Shown here piece after piece: positions 56,391 through 64,000 of a stretch of 64,000 nucleotides of DNA. Every line of letters begins with the position of its first letter. Position 1 is the stretch's first letter. Source of the DNA: Bernardetiaceae bacterium (GTDB taxonomy: Bacteria > Bacteroidota > Bacteroidia > Cytophagales > Thermoflexibacteraceae); NCBI GenBank assembly GCA_025056255.1, contig JANWVT010000006.1, positions 1 to 64,000 on the forward strand, read 5' to 3'. Below the pieces are notes generated by a model, which saw only the letters and a list, made by a program, of their open reading frames with translations, ran no database searches and was not told the DNA's origin. Position numbers and translations under genes: made by a program.

Positions 56391-58823
56391 TTATTTTCTA
56401 ATCACTGCACCCAGTTGTCGCTCGAGTGCGTGCATGAGTTTTTCCATTGTTTTGTCAATCACGTGGTCTGTTAGGGTTTGGTGTTGGTCTTGTAAGATAA
56501 AACTGATGGCATAGGCTTTTTTATCGCTGCCTATGCTCTCCCCAGTAAATACATCGAACACGTTGATGGTTTTGAGCAGTTGTCGTTCGGTTTGGTAGGC
56601 AATGCGACGGATTTGGTCGAAGCTTACTTGCCGGTCGAGCACCAGAGAAAGGTCGCGGCGTACTTCGGGGAATCTGGAAAGTTCGCTGTAGCTGGGCTGT
56701 TTCAGCTGAGCTGCTAAGTAAGTCCAATCTATTTCAGCGTAAAAAACTTCTTGCTTAATGTCTAACAGTTTGAGGTGCGAGGGTTGTACCAATCCTACTC
56801 GGGCTACCTCTCGCTTGTTCATTGTCAAGGCGAGCCCATAGGCAAAAATATGGCTGCTGTCTATTTCTTGGGGTGTTACTTTGGTGTGAGCAGCTAACTT
56901 TTGCAGTACTTTTTGTACAATGCCTGCCAGTTGAAAAAAGTCGGTTTTTTGTTGAGCAGCTTGCCAGGTTTCAGCATGCCGGTTGCCAGTAGTAAACAAT
57001 GCTAAAAGTTCGTTTTCTACATACTCGGCAGTGCCTTCGGGCTTGAGCTGTTTGTAGTAAGTTTTGCCAAATTCAAAGAAACAAAAGTCTTTTTGGCGGT
57101 GGCTGATGTTGTGAGCAAGTACTTCCAGCCCAGAGAATAGCAGCGAGCGACGCATTACGGCTAACTCAGCGCTGAGCCGATTGACTATTTCTACGTTGTT
57201 TTCAGCAGGCAGACCGAGTGCCTCGGCATAGGCAGGTTTGGTAAGTGAATTGGTAATGATTTCTTGAAAGCCATTGGCAGCCAATAGCTTGGTTAGTTCC
57301 ATTCGTATTTTGAACAAGTCGGGTGTGGCGTATTCTGCCAAATAGTCGGCACTCAGGGAGGGTTTTAGTTCTACCTTGTCGAAACCGTAGATGCGCAAAA
57401 TCTCTTCTACAATATCGGCTTGTTGAAAAATATCGACCCGAAAGGGAGGCACTGAAACAGTGAGGGAGGTTTCATCTGCGGTCAGTACTTTTATGTCGAG
57501 TCGCTCTAAAATTTGATGAATGAGGGCGCGGTCTAATTTTTTGCCGATGAGTCGGTCTATATTTTTGTATTTAACAGCAAACTGCCGATGTGGAATAGGT
57601 TGTGGGTAAATATCGATAATATCGGAAGAAACTTCGCCGCCGGCAATTTCTGTAATGAGGGCAGCAGCGCGTTGTAGGGCACGAACGGTCATGTTGGGGT
57701 CTGTGCCTCGTTCGAAGCGGTAGGCAGCGTCGGTTTTGAGTCGGTGATGCAGTGCAGTAGAGCGGATGTAGCCTGGGTGGAAATAGGCGCTTTCTAAGAA
57801 AATGGCGGTTGTTGTGTTAGAAATCCCCGATTCTTTGCCGCCGAATACGCCGCCAATACACAGGGGCTGGCTGTTGCCGTCGCAAATCATTAGGTCGTTG
57901 GCAGTGAGTTTGCGTTCTACGTCGTCTAGTGTACGGAAAGGAGTACCCTCGGGCAAGGTTTTCACGCGTATGGTGCGGCATGCAATTTTTTCCAAATCAA
58001 AAGCGTGTAGGGGTTGCCCTAGCTCGTGGAGTACGTAGTTAGTAACATCTACTACGTTATTGATAGGAGTTAGCCCAATGGCTTGTAGGCGTTTTTTGAG
58101 CCACTCGGGCGAGTCTTTTACTTGTATGCCGCTAATAGTTAAACCCGAGTAGCGCGGACAAGCCTCTGTATTTTCTACTATCACTTGTACAGATTCTCGG
58201 CGGCTACCTGTTTTCAGTTCGCTAATTGGTGGGAAGCAAATAGGCAAGCCAGTAAGGGCATGCAACTCGCGAGCCACGCCGTAATGAGAGGCGGCATCGG
58301 CATGATTAGGGGTTAGCCCAATTTCAAAAACGTAGTCGTTTTCCAATTGCAGCAACTCTGCTGCAGGTGTTCCGGGGGGCAGTTCGGTGTCTAATACCAT
58401 AATGCCTTCGTGCGACGTACCAAGCCCAAGTTCATCTTCGGCACAAATCATACCCTCAGATAGTTCGCCTCGTATTTTGGCTTTTTTGATAGTAAAAGGT
58501 TCGCCTTGGGTTGGATACAAAGTAGTACCCACAGTGGCTACTAATACTTTTTGCCCAGCAGCTACATTGGGCGCCCCACAAACAATGGGAACAACTACGC
58601 TGTTGCCAATATCTACTGTTGTAAGGCTAAGCTTGTCTGCATTAGGATGCTTCTGGCAGGTAAGCACTTGCCCTATCACTACGCCTGCCAGTCCACCTTT
58701 TATGGTTTCAACCGGATGTATTGCTTCTACTTCTAGCCCTATGCCGGTTAGCATATTGCCAACTGTTTCGGGCGGTTCGTTTATGTTAATGAATTGTTTG
58801 AGCCACTGATAAGAAATCTTCAT
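56391..58823 (-). CDS. pheT: Phenylalanine-tRNA ligase beta subunit
   Basis: 810 residues, typical length. With PheS it charges tRNA-Phe. Domains in order: EMAP/tRNA-binding domain (about 40-150, 'VIGQVLTCQKHPNADKLSLT'), B3/4 (about 210-390), B5 (about 405-475), the core catalytic-like domain ('RIYGFDKVELKPSLS' onwards) and a ferredoxin-fold anticodon-binding domain at the C-terminus ('SRFPEVRRDLSLVLDR'). pheS is not in the window, which is common in Bacteroidota. On the minus strand a taactttg -7 match lies 24-31 bp before the ATG. pepA follows. Confidence 0.96.
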   Translation of the reverse strand: MKISYQWLKQFININEPPETVGNMLTGIGLEVEAIHPVETIKGGLAGVVIGQVLTCQKHPNADKLSLTTVDIGNSVVVPIVCGAPNVAAGQKVLVATVGTTLYPTQGEPFTIKKAKIRGELSEGMICAEDELGLGTSHEGIMVLDTELPPGTPAAELLQLENDYVFEIGLTPNHADAASHYGVARELHALTGLPICFPPISELKTGSRRESVQVIVENTEACPRYSGLTISGIQVKDSPEWLKKRLQAIGLTPINNVVDVTNYVLHELGQPLHAFDLEKIACRTIRVKTLPEGTPFRTLDDVERKLTANDLMICDGNSQPLCIGGVFGGKESGISNTTTAIFLESAYFHPGYIRSTALHHRLKTDAAYRFERGTDPNMTVRALQRAAALITEIAGGEVSSDIIDIYPQPIPHRQFAVKYKNIDRLIGKKLDRALIHQILERLDIKVLTADETSLTVSVPPFRVDIFQQADIVEEILRIYGFDKVELKPSLSADYLAEYATPDLFKIRMELTKLLAANGFQEIITNSLTKPAYAEALGLPAENNVEIVNRLSAELAVMRRSLLFSGLEVLAHNISHRQKDFCFFEFGKTYYKQLKPEGTAEYVENELLALFTTGNRHAETWQAAQQKTDFFQLAGIVQKVLQKLAAHTKVTPQEIDSSHIFAYGLALTMNKREVARVGLVQPSHLKLLDIKQEVFYAEIDWTYLAAQLKQPSYSELSRFPEVRRDLSLVLDRQVSFDQIRRIAYQTERQLLKTINVFDVFTGESIGSDKKAYAISFILQDQHQTLTDHVIDKTMEKLMHALERQLGAVIRK

Positions 58824-58846
58824 ATAAATCGGTTAAGCAATGCAGG

Positions 58847-58854
58847 CAAAGTTA
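58847..58854 (-). promoter_or_regulatory. Possible -7 box for pheT
   Basis: taactttg on the minus strand, a full TANNTTTG match 24 bp before the start codon. No TTG is seen 19-21 bp upstream, so only the -7 half is supported. Confidence 0.35.
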
Positions 58855-58932
58855 TGAAAAAATGAAAGAGATGACCTACATCATCTTTTTTGAGCTTGTA
58901 ATGGGTACATATTTGCACATTCTTGCATAGCT

Positions 58933-60363
58933 ATGGAAGAAATCACTGACCGGATTATTCATCGAGATGAATCGTTTCGCGACCGCCTAACTACCGTAGA
59001 TGAGAAGGGCAAACGCAAATGGGTATATCCCAAAAAGCCCGCGGGGCGGTTTACACGCTATCGCCATTGGGTAGCAGCGGTGTTGTTGTTGTTCCTGTTT
59101 ACCGGTCCTTTCATCAAAGTTAACGGCTATCCCTTGCTGTTGATTAATATTGTAGAGCGAAAGTTTGTCATTTTTGGCAATGTTTTTTGGCCGCAAGATA
59201 TGTATTTGTTTGTGTTAGCATTTTTAGCGGCAATTTTATTTATCATTTTGTTCACCGTTATATACGGTAGAATTTTCTGCGGTTGGGCTTGCCCACAAAC
59301 CATATTCATGGAAATGATTTTCCGCAAAATTGAATATTGGATAGAAGGCGACTACATGCAGCAAAAGGCATTAGACAAAATGCCATGGAACCGAGAAAAA
59401 ATCTTGAAGAAAGGAGCTAAATACGCCGCCTTTTATGCAATTTCTGTACTAATTGCCAATACTTTTTTGGCGTACATCATAGGAGTAGAAGAACTTTACC
59501 GAATCATTACCGAACCTATCAGCCAACATTGGGTAGGGTTTACTGCTTTGCTCGTATTCAGCGGTGTTTTCTATACAGTTTTTGCCTTTTTTCGGGAACA
59601 AATTTGTACAGTGGTTTGTCCTTATGGGCGCCTTCAAGGGGTGCTGTTAGATAAAAATTCTATTGTGATTACCTACGATGAGGTGCGTGGCGAACCGCGT
59701 GGTAAGTTGCGCAAAAACGAACCTCGTACCTTAGGCGACTGTATCGACTGTATGCAATGCGTATATGTTTGTCCAACAGGCATTGATATACGCAACGGCA
59801 CCCAACTGGAATGTATCAACTGCACAGCTTGCATAGATGCCTGTGATGCCATTATGGACAAAATAGGCAAACCACGCGGACTGGTGCGCTATGCTTCGCG
59901 CAATGAAATTGAACAAGGACGCTATCCCGATGCAGAAAAGCCCAAAAAGTTTACTGCCCGCATGGCTGCTTATTCAGTGGTGTTGGTGATGTTATTAGGC
60001 ATCATTGGTGCTTTGCTTTTCACGCGTGGCATGATAGGCGTGCGCGTGATGCGAGCACAAGGAACCTTTTTTCAGAAAACTGAAAATGGAAATTTTTCCA
60101 ACTTGTACAATATCAAAATTATCAACAAATCGCACCAAGCAGTGCCAGTACAAATTAAGCTGCTGGAGCCAGTTGGTAAAATCCAATTAGTGGGCAACGC
60201 TATCACTGTTCCAGCAGAAGGATTGGCAGACGGCGCTTTCTTCGTAGAGCTTGAAAAAAAACAGTTGGCAGGCATGAAAACGCCAGTCAAAATTGGTATT
60301 TATGATGCTCGCAACAACAAACTGCTGCAAACAGCCCAAACAACTTTTATGGGACCTATGTAG
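58933..60363 (+). CDS. ccoG: Cytochrome c oxidase accessory protein CcoG (FixG/RdxA-like)
   Basis: 476 residues. A cytoplasmic N-terminus, then about five membrane segments. 'CGWACPQTIFMEMIFRKIEYWIEGD' and 'RFCPYGRLQG'-like 'CPYGRLQGVL' are the conserved polyferredoxin/NapH-type motifs. Two 4Fe-4S clusters are signalled by 'CIDCMQCVYVCPTGIDI' and 'CINCTACIDACD'. A periplasmic Ig-like domain (about 360-470) ends the protein. It reduces Cu(II) for assembly of cbb3-type cytochrome oxidase. The following genes fixH and safE are its usual partners, but the ccoNOP structural genes are not in the window. Confidence 0.94.
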   Translation: MEEITDRIIHRDESFRDRLTTVDEKGKRKWVYPKKPAGRFTRYRHWVAAVLLLFLFTGPFIKVNGYPLLLINIVERKFVIFGNVFWPQDMYLFVLAFLAAILFIILFTVIYGRIFCGWACPQTIFMEMIFRKIEYWIEGDYMQQKALDKMPWNREKILKKGAKYAAFYAISVLIANTFLAYIIGVEELYRIITEPISQHWVGFTALLVFSGVFYTVFAFFREQICTVVCPYGRLQGVLLDKNSIVITYDEVRGEPRGKLRKNEPRTLGDCIDCMQCVYVCPTGIDIRNGTQLECINCTACIDACDAIMDKIGKPRGLVRYASRNEIEQGRYPDAEKPKKFTARMAAYSVVLVMLLGIIGALLFTRGMIGVRVMRAQGTFFQKTENGNFSNLYNIKIINKSHQAVPVQIKLLEPVGKIQLVGNAITVPAEGLADGAFFVELEKKQLAGMKTPVKIGIYDARNNKLLQTAQTTFMGPM

Positions 60364-60484
60364 GCACAAGCAGGTTGAACCAAATGCTTCAAAACCTGCA
60401 TTGCAAGGTTTGCTGAATGTTCTGCCAACAGCTATACTTTTTGAACTGTATGGTAAAAAATTTAAACATAAACGAAACGGACAT

Positions 60485-60925
60485 ATGAAGTTTCATTGGG
60501 GACATGGTATTGTGCTGAGTTTTGTGTTGTTTGCTTCTATGATAGGCTACATGGTAACCACAGCCATGAACAGCGACATACCAATGGTCAGTAAAGACTA
60601 TTACCGGCAAGAAGCTAATTTTAATACCCACGCCGAGGCAGTCAAACATGCCAAACAGGCGGGTAATTTGCTGCATATGGAGCAATTAAATGGTCATTTG
60701 CAGTTTTTTTGTCCACCCGAGTGGGCAGGAAAAGTAGAAGGAGAGATTTACTTTTATCGCCCCTCCGATGCGCAATTAGACTTTAAAATTGCCTTCATTC
60801 CAGACCAAACAGGTATACAGACAGTTGCTACTGACCACCTTGCTAAGGGATACTGGCGCGCCAAATTGAAGTTACACTATGCAGGTAAGCCGTATTTTAA
60901 GGAATATGCCTTTCAATTACGATGA
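60485..60925 (+). CDS. ccoH: FixH/CcoH-family protein
   Basis: 146 residues from the ATG at 60485; the open frame begins further up inside ccoG but the family starts here. One membrane segment ('GIVLSFVLFASMIGYMVTTA') is followed by 'MVSKDYYRQEANFN', the FixH signature, and a small periplasmic beta domain ('EGEIYFYRPSDAQLDF', 'YWRAKLKLHYAGKPYFKE'). It assists cbb3 oxidase assembly with CcoG. It is the middle gene of the ccoG-ccoH-safE operon, with about 120 bp after ccoG. Confidence 0.9.
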   Translation: MKFHWGHGIVLSFVLFASMIGYMVTTAMNSDIPMVSKDYYRQEANFNTHAEAVKHAKQAGNLLHMEQLNGHLQFFCPPEWAGKVEGEIYFYRPSDAQLDFKIAFIPDQTGIQTVATDHLAKGYWRAKLKLHYAGKPYFKEYAFQLR

Positions 60926-60963
60926 GTCACATTGCTGAAAAAACTAATAAACAACATTAACTT

Positions 60964-61680
60964 ATGATTGGTCTTTGGACAGGTTTTGTGATGGGTTTGT
61001 TAGGCAGTTTTCACTGCGTAGGCATGTGCGGTGCCATTGCGCTGTCCATCCCAATAGACCTAAGCACTCGTATAGCACTCATTCGAGATGCTATTTTATA
61101 TAACAGCGGGCGGGTGATAACCTACACGCTCATTGGCGTACTATTGGGTTACTTTGGCGAATCCTTTTTCAAATCTGGCTACCAACAATGGCTGGCTTTT
61201 GAAATGGGGATTCTTATTGTAGTGATTTATTTTTTACCAAGTACACTGGGTAAAAAAATTAGTAAATGGCTGGGATTGAACTACTTAACAGGATTCATTA
61301 AAAAAGGATTCAGTTGGTTGTTGCAACGTCCTTCGCCTTCTACTTTTGTACTGATTGGGATGCTCAACGGCTTGCTGCCTTGTGGCTTTGTGTACATGGC
61401 TGGTGCCACAGCCATGCTTGCCGACAGCATGGTGGCGGGCGTTTTGCACATGGCGGGTTTTGGGCTTGGGACAGTTCCTATGATGTTAACCACTACCGTT
61501 TCCAGTCAGTTTATCAGCATTAAAGTAAGAAATGCCATTAAGGGCATTCGTCCATATTTGGCGATGTTACTGGCAATGCTCTTCATTTTGCGAGGACTGG
61601 GACTGGGTATTCCTTACCTGAGCCCTAAGCTGCCCGACCCGAACGAAAAAGAGGCAGTTTATTGCCATCCTGTAAAATAA
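60964..61680 (+). CDS. SafE/TauE-like membrane protein of cytochrome oxidase maturation
   Basis: 238 residues with six membrane segments. The N-terminal 'GLLGSFHCVGMCGAIAL' has the Cys-x-x-x-Cys typical of the sulfite exporter TauE/SafE (UreH/DsbD-related) group that sits beside ccoGH in Bacteroidota; 'LNGLLPCGFVYMAGATAM' is the second half-repeat with another conserved Cys. These proteins are thought to move copper or thiol equivalents for cbb3 assembly. It lies 38 bp after ccoH in the same operon. Confidence 0.85.
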   Translation: MIGLWTGFVMGLLGSFHCVGMCGAIALSIPIDLSTRIALIRDAILYNSGRVITYTLIGVLLGYFGESFFKSGYQQWLAFEMGILIVVIYFLPSTLGKKISKWLGLNYLTGFIKKGFSWLLQRPSPSTFVLIGMLNGLLPCGFVYMAGATAMLADSMVAGVLHMAGFGLGTVPMMLTTTVSSQFISIKVRNAIKGIRPYLAMLLAMLFILRGLGLGIPYLSPKLPDPNEKEAVYCHPVK

Positions 61681-62025
61681 CCTACGAACAACAGTAGCTT
61701 AAACTCTGCCGTTCACACAACGCAAGGAAAGTTAAAAACACCAACAGTAAGGATTGGCTGCATATGTTGCACTTTTGAGAGAAAATGCTTGCTGCCATGC
61801 ACATAAGTTGTTAATGAAGACGCGAACAACGGCAGCCTGCCACAGCATGTGCCACTAATGCTAAATTATTTGAATGAACTGTTCCAAATAATACAACCTG
61901 AGGGCAGTTTATGTTATTACAAGACACAATTGGAACATTTTTTGGCGAATATTGCAGAGTCTTACCAAGCTCAACTCTTTTTTATGCAGTTTGCAAAGCC
62001 TTCGGTTGTTGTCCTACAAAAATAC
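61681..62025. other. 345-bp stretch between the ccoGH operon and the next gene
   Basis: The frame of the next gene is open from 61849, but its first 59 codons lack family or signal character and were not used as coding. No clear promoter match or terminator hairpin is visible. Confidence 0.4.
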
Positions 62026-62907
62026 ATGCGCTTGCTGTTAGTTTTGGTGCTGGTTTTCAAGTGGAGTACAGTGTTGGCTCAGATTAGCCGTGAGAAAATC
62101 AGAGAACAGTTGCCCGGAAAGCGCTGGGCATTGGCATTGTACATTGTAGAAAATCCACTGGGCAAAGACACTATTTTGCGCGTGCACGACTGTGCCAATG
62201 AGTTTTTGGAAGTATTGCCCAACGGCACTTTTCTCTCTGCCAACGTGCGTAAGCCCGGTACTTGGCAAGTTGTAAACGACTCTACGGTTGTATTCAGAAA
62301 AGCATCGGGCGCCAAATTGATGGCTGCCAAAGTCAGTTATTTAACGGCAGATAGCCTCGTACTGATTGATTTTGCCAAAAATAAAGATGCCTTTATTCAA
62401 ACTTACAACAAGTGCCGCGCCAATGATACTACTTTTGTAGATTCTCGTCCAGAGTTTCGTTTACTGGAAACATGGTCTGTAGTGGCAGGAGGGCAGTATT
62501 TCAGAGCCAGTTTTGCTGAACTGGGCATTGCCCGAGGCGAACTAGCGCAGTGGAACCAGTTGCTTTATTCATACGGTATCCATGCAGAGATAGCACCCTG
62601 GAACAACCTCTATGGGCTATTAGTGCATGGTTGGATAGAGGACAAACGCTTTTTGTTTGGAGGAGCAGCAGGCGCATACAACGATACCCACCATACCTAT
62701 GTAACTTTTCGTCCTTCGCTGGGCTTTACAGCCAAACAACTACTGCCTAAGGGCTACTCGCTTCACTTGGCTTATGGCTATAACTTCATTATTGGCGAGC
62801 GACGAAACGACTATATCAATTTGCACAATGTCACATTGCGCCTGCGCATTCCTTTCAGCAAACAAGAAAGAAAAGTGCGCCGATTTGAAAATCAAGAATA
62901 TGAGTAG
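62026..62907 (+). CDS. Exported protein with probable outer-membrane beta-barrel C-terminal part
   Basis: 293 residues from the ATG at 62026, chosen because the signal peptide 'LLLVLVLVFKWSTVLAQ' starts there. The first 130 mature residues are a small beta-rich unit ('ANEFLEVLPNGTFLS', 'GTWQVVNDSTVVFRKASG'), resembling a lipocalin-like sheet. From about 150 on are amphipathic strands ('WSVVAGGQYFRASFAEL', 'LHLAYGYNFIIGERR') that fit a small barrel. It is unrelated to the ccoGH genes upstream. The function is unknown. Confidence 0.68.
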   Translation: MRLLLVLVLVFKWSTVLAQISREKIREQLPGKRWALALYIVENPLGKDTILRVHDCANEFLEVLPNGTFLSANVRKPGTWQVVNDSTVVFRKASGAKLMAAKVSYLTADSLVLIDFAKNKDAFIQTYNKCRANDTTFVDSRPEFRLLETWSVVAGGQYFRASFAELGIARGELAQWNQLLYSYGIHAEIAPWNNLYGLLVHGWIEDKRFLFGGAAGAYNDTHHTYVTFRPSLGFTAKQLLPKGYSLHLAYGYNFIIGERRNDYINLHNVTLRLRIPFSKQERKVRRFENQEYE

Positions 62908-62954
62908 AGCAAATGCAAAATCGCCTCTATATTTGGGTAATTTTGAAAACCTGT

Positions 62955-63890
62955 ATGCTGCAAGACTCTATTCGTGTGTATGCCCCGGCAACAGTTGCCA
63001 ATGTAGCTTGTGGATTTGACGTACTAGGCTTTGCGCTTTACGAACCGGGCGATGAAATTATCATGCGCAAAACCAACAGCAATAAAACCGAAATCATATC
63101 CATTACTGGCGATGGAGGCAAACTAAGCCGCGATGCTTCTAAAAACACAGCTGGTGTGGTAGTGGATGCTTTTTTAGCACATATTGGGCAAAAAATCGGC
63201 ATTGCCATCGAACTCCACAAAAAAATGCCTTTGGGAAGTGGGCTGGGCTCAAGTGCAGCAAGTGCTGTAGCGGCTTTGTTTGCTATTAACGAACTGATGG
63301 GACAACCCTTAACGCGCATGGAAATGCTCCCCTTTGCCATAGAGGCTGAACGAATTGCCTGCGGGGCAGCACATGCCGACAACGTAGCCCCTTCGTTGCT
63401 AGGCGGGTTTACGTTGATACGCAGCTATGACCCATTAGATGTAGTGCAACTCAGCACCCCTGCCGATTTGGTAGCAACAGTAGTGCATCCACATATTGAA
63501 ATTCGCACCGAAGATGCACGCAGCATTTTGCGCAAGTCGGTTGCTTTGAAAGATGCCATTATCCAATGGGGCAATGTTGGCGGCTTAGTAGCAGGGCTGC
63601 TAATGGCAGACTACGCCCTCATTGGCAGGTCTTTACACGACCAAATTATAGAGCCTTTGCGCGCTCTGTTAATTCCCAACTTTGCGCAAGTAAAACAAGC
63701 TGCCCTAAATGCCGGAGCGTTAGGATGCAGTATCTCCGGTTCAGGTCCTTCTATTTTTGCGCTTAGCACCTCCCCAGAGAAAGGCAAACAAATCGCCAAT
63801 GCTATTGCTGACGCTTTTAAACAAATTAATATTGCTAGCGATTGCTATGTTTCATTTATCAACACAGAAGGACCTCGCGTGTTGGACTAA
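62955..63890 (+). CDS. thrB: Homoserine kinase
   Basis: 311 residues from the second ATG (62955), which puts 'SIRVYAPATVANVACGFDVLG' near the N-terminus as in the family; an ATG at 62913 would add 14 residues and cannot be excluded. It phosphorylates homoserine in threonine synthesis. GHMP-kinase features: the 'APATVANVACGFD' strand, the ATP loop 'PLGSGLGSSAASAVAA', 'ADNVAPSLLGGFT' and the C-terminal 'GCSISGSGPSIFAL'. Bacteroidota usually have thrA upstream and thrC downstream; neither is adjacent here, although the next gene is only just visible. Confidence 0.93.
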   Translation: MLQDSIRVYAPATVANVACGFDVLGFALYEPGDEIIMRKTNSNKTEIISITGDGGKLSRDASKNTAGVVVDAFLAHIGQKIGIAIELHKKMPLGSGLGSSAASAVAALFAINELMGQPLTRMEMLPFAIEAERIACGAAHADNVAPSLLGGFTLIRSYDPLDVVQLSTPADLVATVVHPHIEIRTEDARSILRKSVALKDAIIQWGNVGGLVAGLLMADYALIGRSLHDQIIEPLRALLIPNFAQVKQAALNAGALGCSISGSGPSIFALSTSPEKGKQIANAIADAFKQINIASDCYVSFINTEGPRVLD

Positions 63891-63964
63891 TTTTTTTTAC
63901 TAAAACAAGCGTTTTGGTAACAAAATTGCCACTGGAATTGTCGTTCACCTAATCAATCAACACA

Positions 63965-64000
63965 ATGAGACAAACTCTTACCTTCGCACGCAGTGGAGCA
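63965..64000 (+). CDS. Start of a gene cut by the right edge
   Basis: An ATG at 63965 opens a frame ('MRQTLTFARSGA') that continues to the window end. Twelve codons are too few for identification; the first residues do not recall threonine synthase. A possible weak hairpin (actaaaac/gttttggt, 63899-63918) lies between it and thrB. Confidence 0.35.
   Translation, partial: MRQTLTFARSGA

Overview
The window comes from a chromosome of the phylum Bacteroidota, most likely a Cytophagales-type member. The evidence is a secreted subtilase with a C-terminal type IX secretion (Por) sorting domain, an HU-CCDC81/SPOR protein, a DUF3127 protein, an RND pump fused to its outer-membrane channel, succinyl-ornithine-type aminotransferase, CcoG/FixH/SafE genes, and promoters of the Bacteroidota pattern TTG-N19/20-TANNTTTG with little sign of Shine-Dalgarno sites. 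Most of the window looks like ordinary core genome of moderate GC. Two stretches are visibly more AT-rich: about 0.3-3.7 kb and the gene at 35.6-37.1 kb.

Layout. 0-5 kb is an accessory block on the minus strand: a tyrosine recombinase pseudogene, then a RecD-like helicase gene overlapping (TAATG) a TPR/cold-shock-domain gene, with several short duplications nearby. 5-9.3 kb is a tight minus-strand operon: HAD phosphatase, SixA-like phosphatase, methyltransferase, membrane GAF-SpoIIE phosphatase. 9.3-17 kb holds a 3-methyladenine glycosylase, a membrane-anchored subtilase, a LytTR response regulator, a type IX-secreted subtilase, an acyl-CoA dehydrogenase and a THUMP-like methyltransferase. 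At 17.1 kb a strong promoter drives tRNA-Gly(GCC) and tRNA-Leu(UAA), followed by a Cys/Met-metabolism PLP enzyme. 19.2-24.9 kb is a heavy-metal RND efflux system (CzcA-CzcC fusion plus CzcB-type adaptor), convergent with gyrB across a perfect 13-bp stem-loop. 27-35 kb holds a small membrane protein, an alpha/beta hydrolase, HldD, a GAF sensor, gamma-glutamyltransferase, a DinB-like protein and a phosphosugar mutase.

35.6-46 kb holds an AT-rich GT39-like membrane protein, a two-gene arsR / exported ArsC-like operon with a clear palindromic operator, a PAS histidine kinase without a partner regulator, and an envelope cluster (HU-CCDC81/SPOR, outer-membrane barrel, large TPR protein). 46-64 kb holds a DUF3127 protein, an ArgD-like aminotransferase, xylose isomerase, fumarylacetoacetase, two unknown exported or TPR proteins, pdxA, pepA, pheT, ccoG-fixH-safE, a putative outer-membrane protein and thrB, with the start of one more gene at the right edge.

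The items most deserving a second look are the helicase/TPR-CSD pair beside the dead integrase, the integrase frameshift that is explained exactly by a 13-bp tandem duplication, the ArsR operator that covers the promoter of an exported ArsC-like protein, and a roughly 140-nt element made almost wholly of hairpins between xylA and fah. I found no CRISPR array, rRNA operon or intact insertion sequence. All family assignments come from reading motifs, without database searches.
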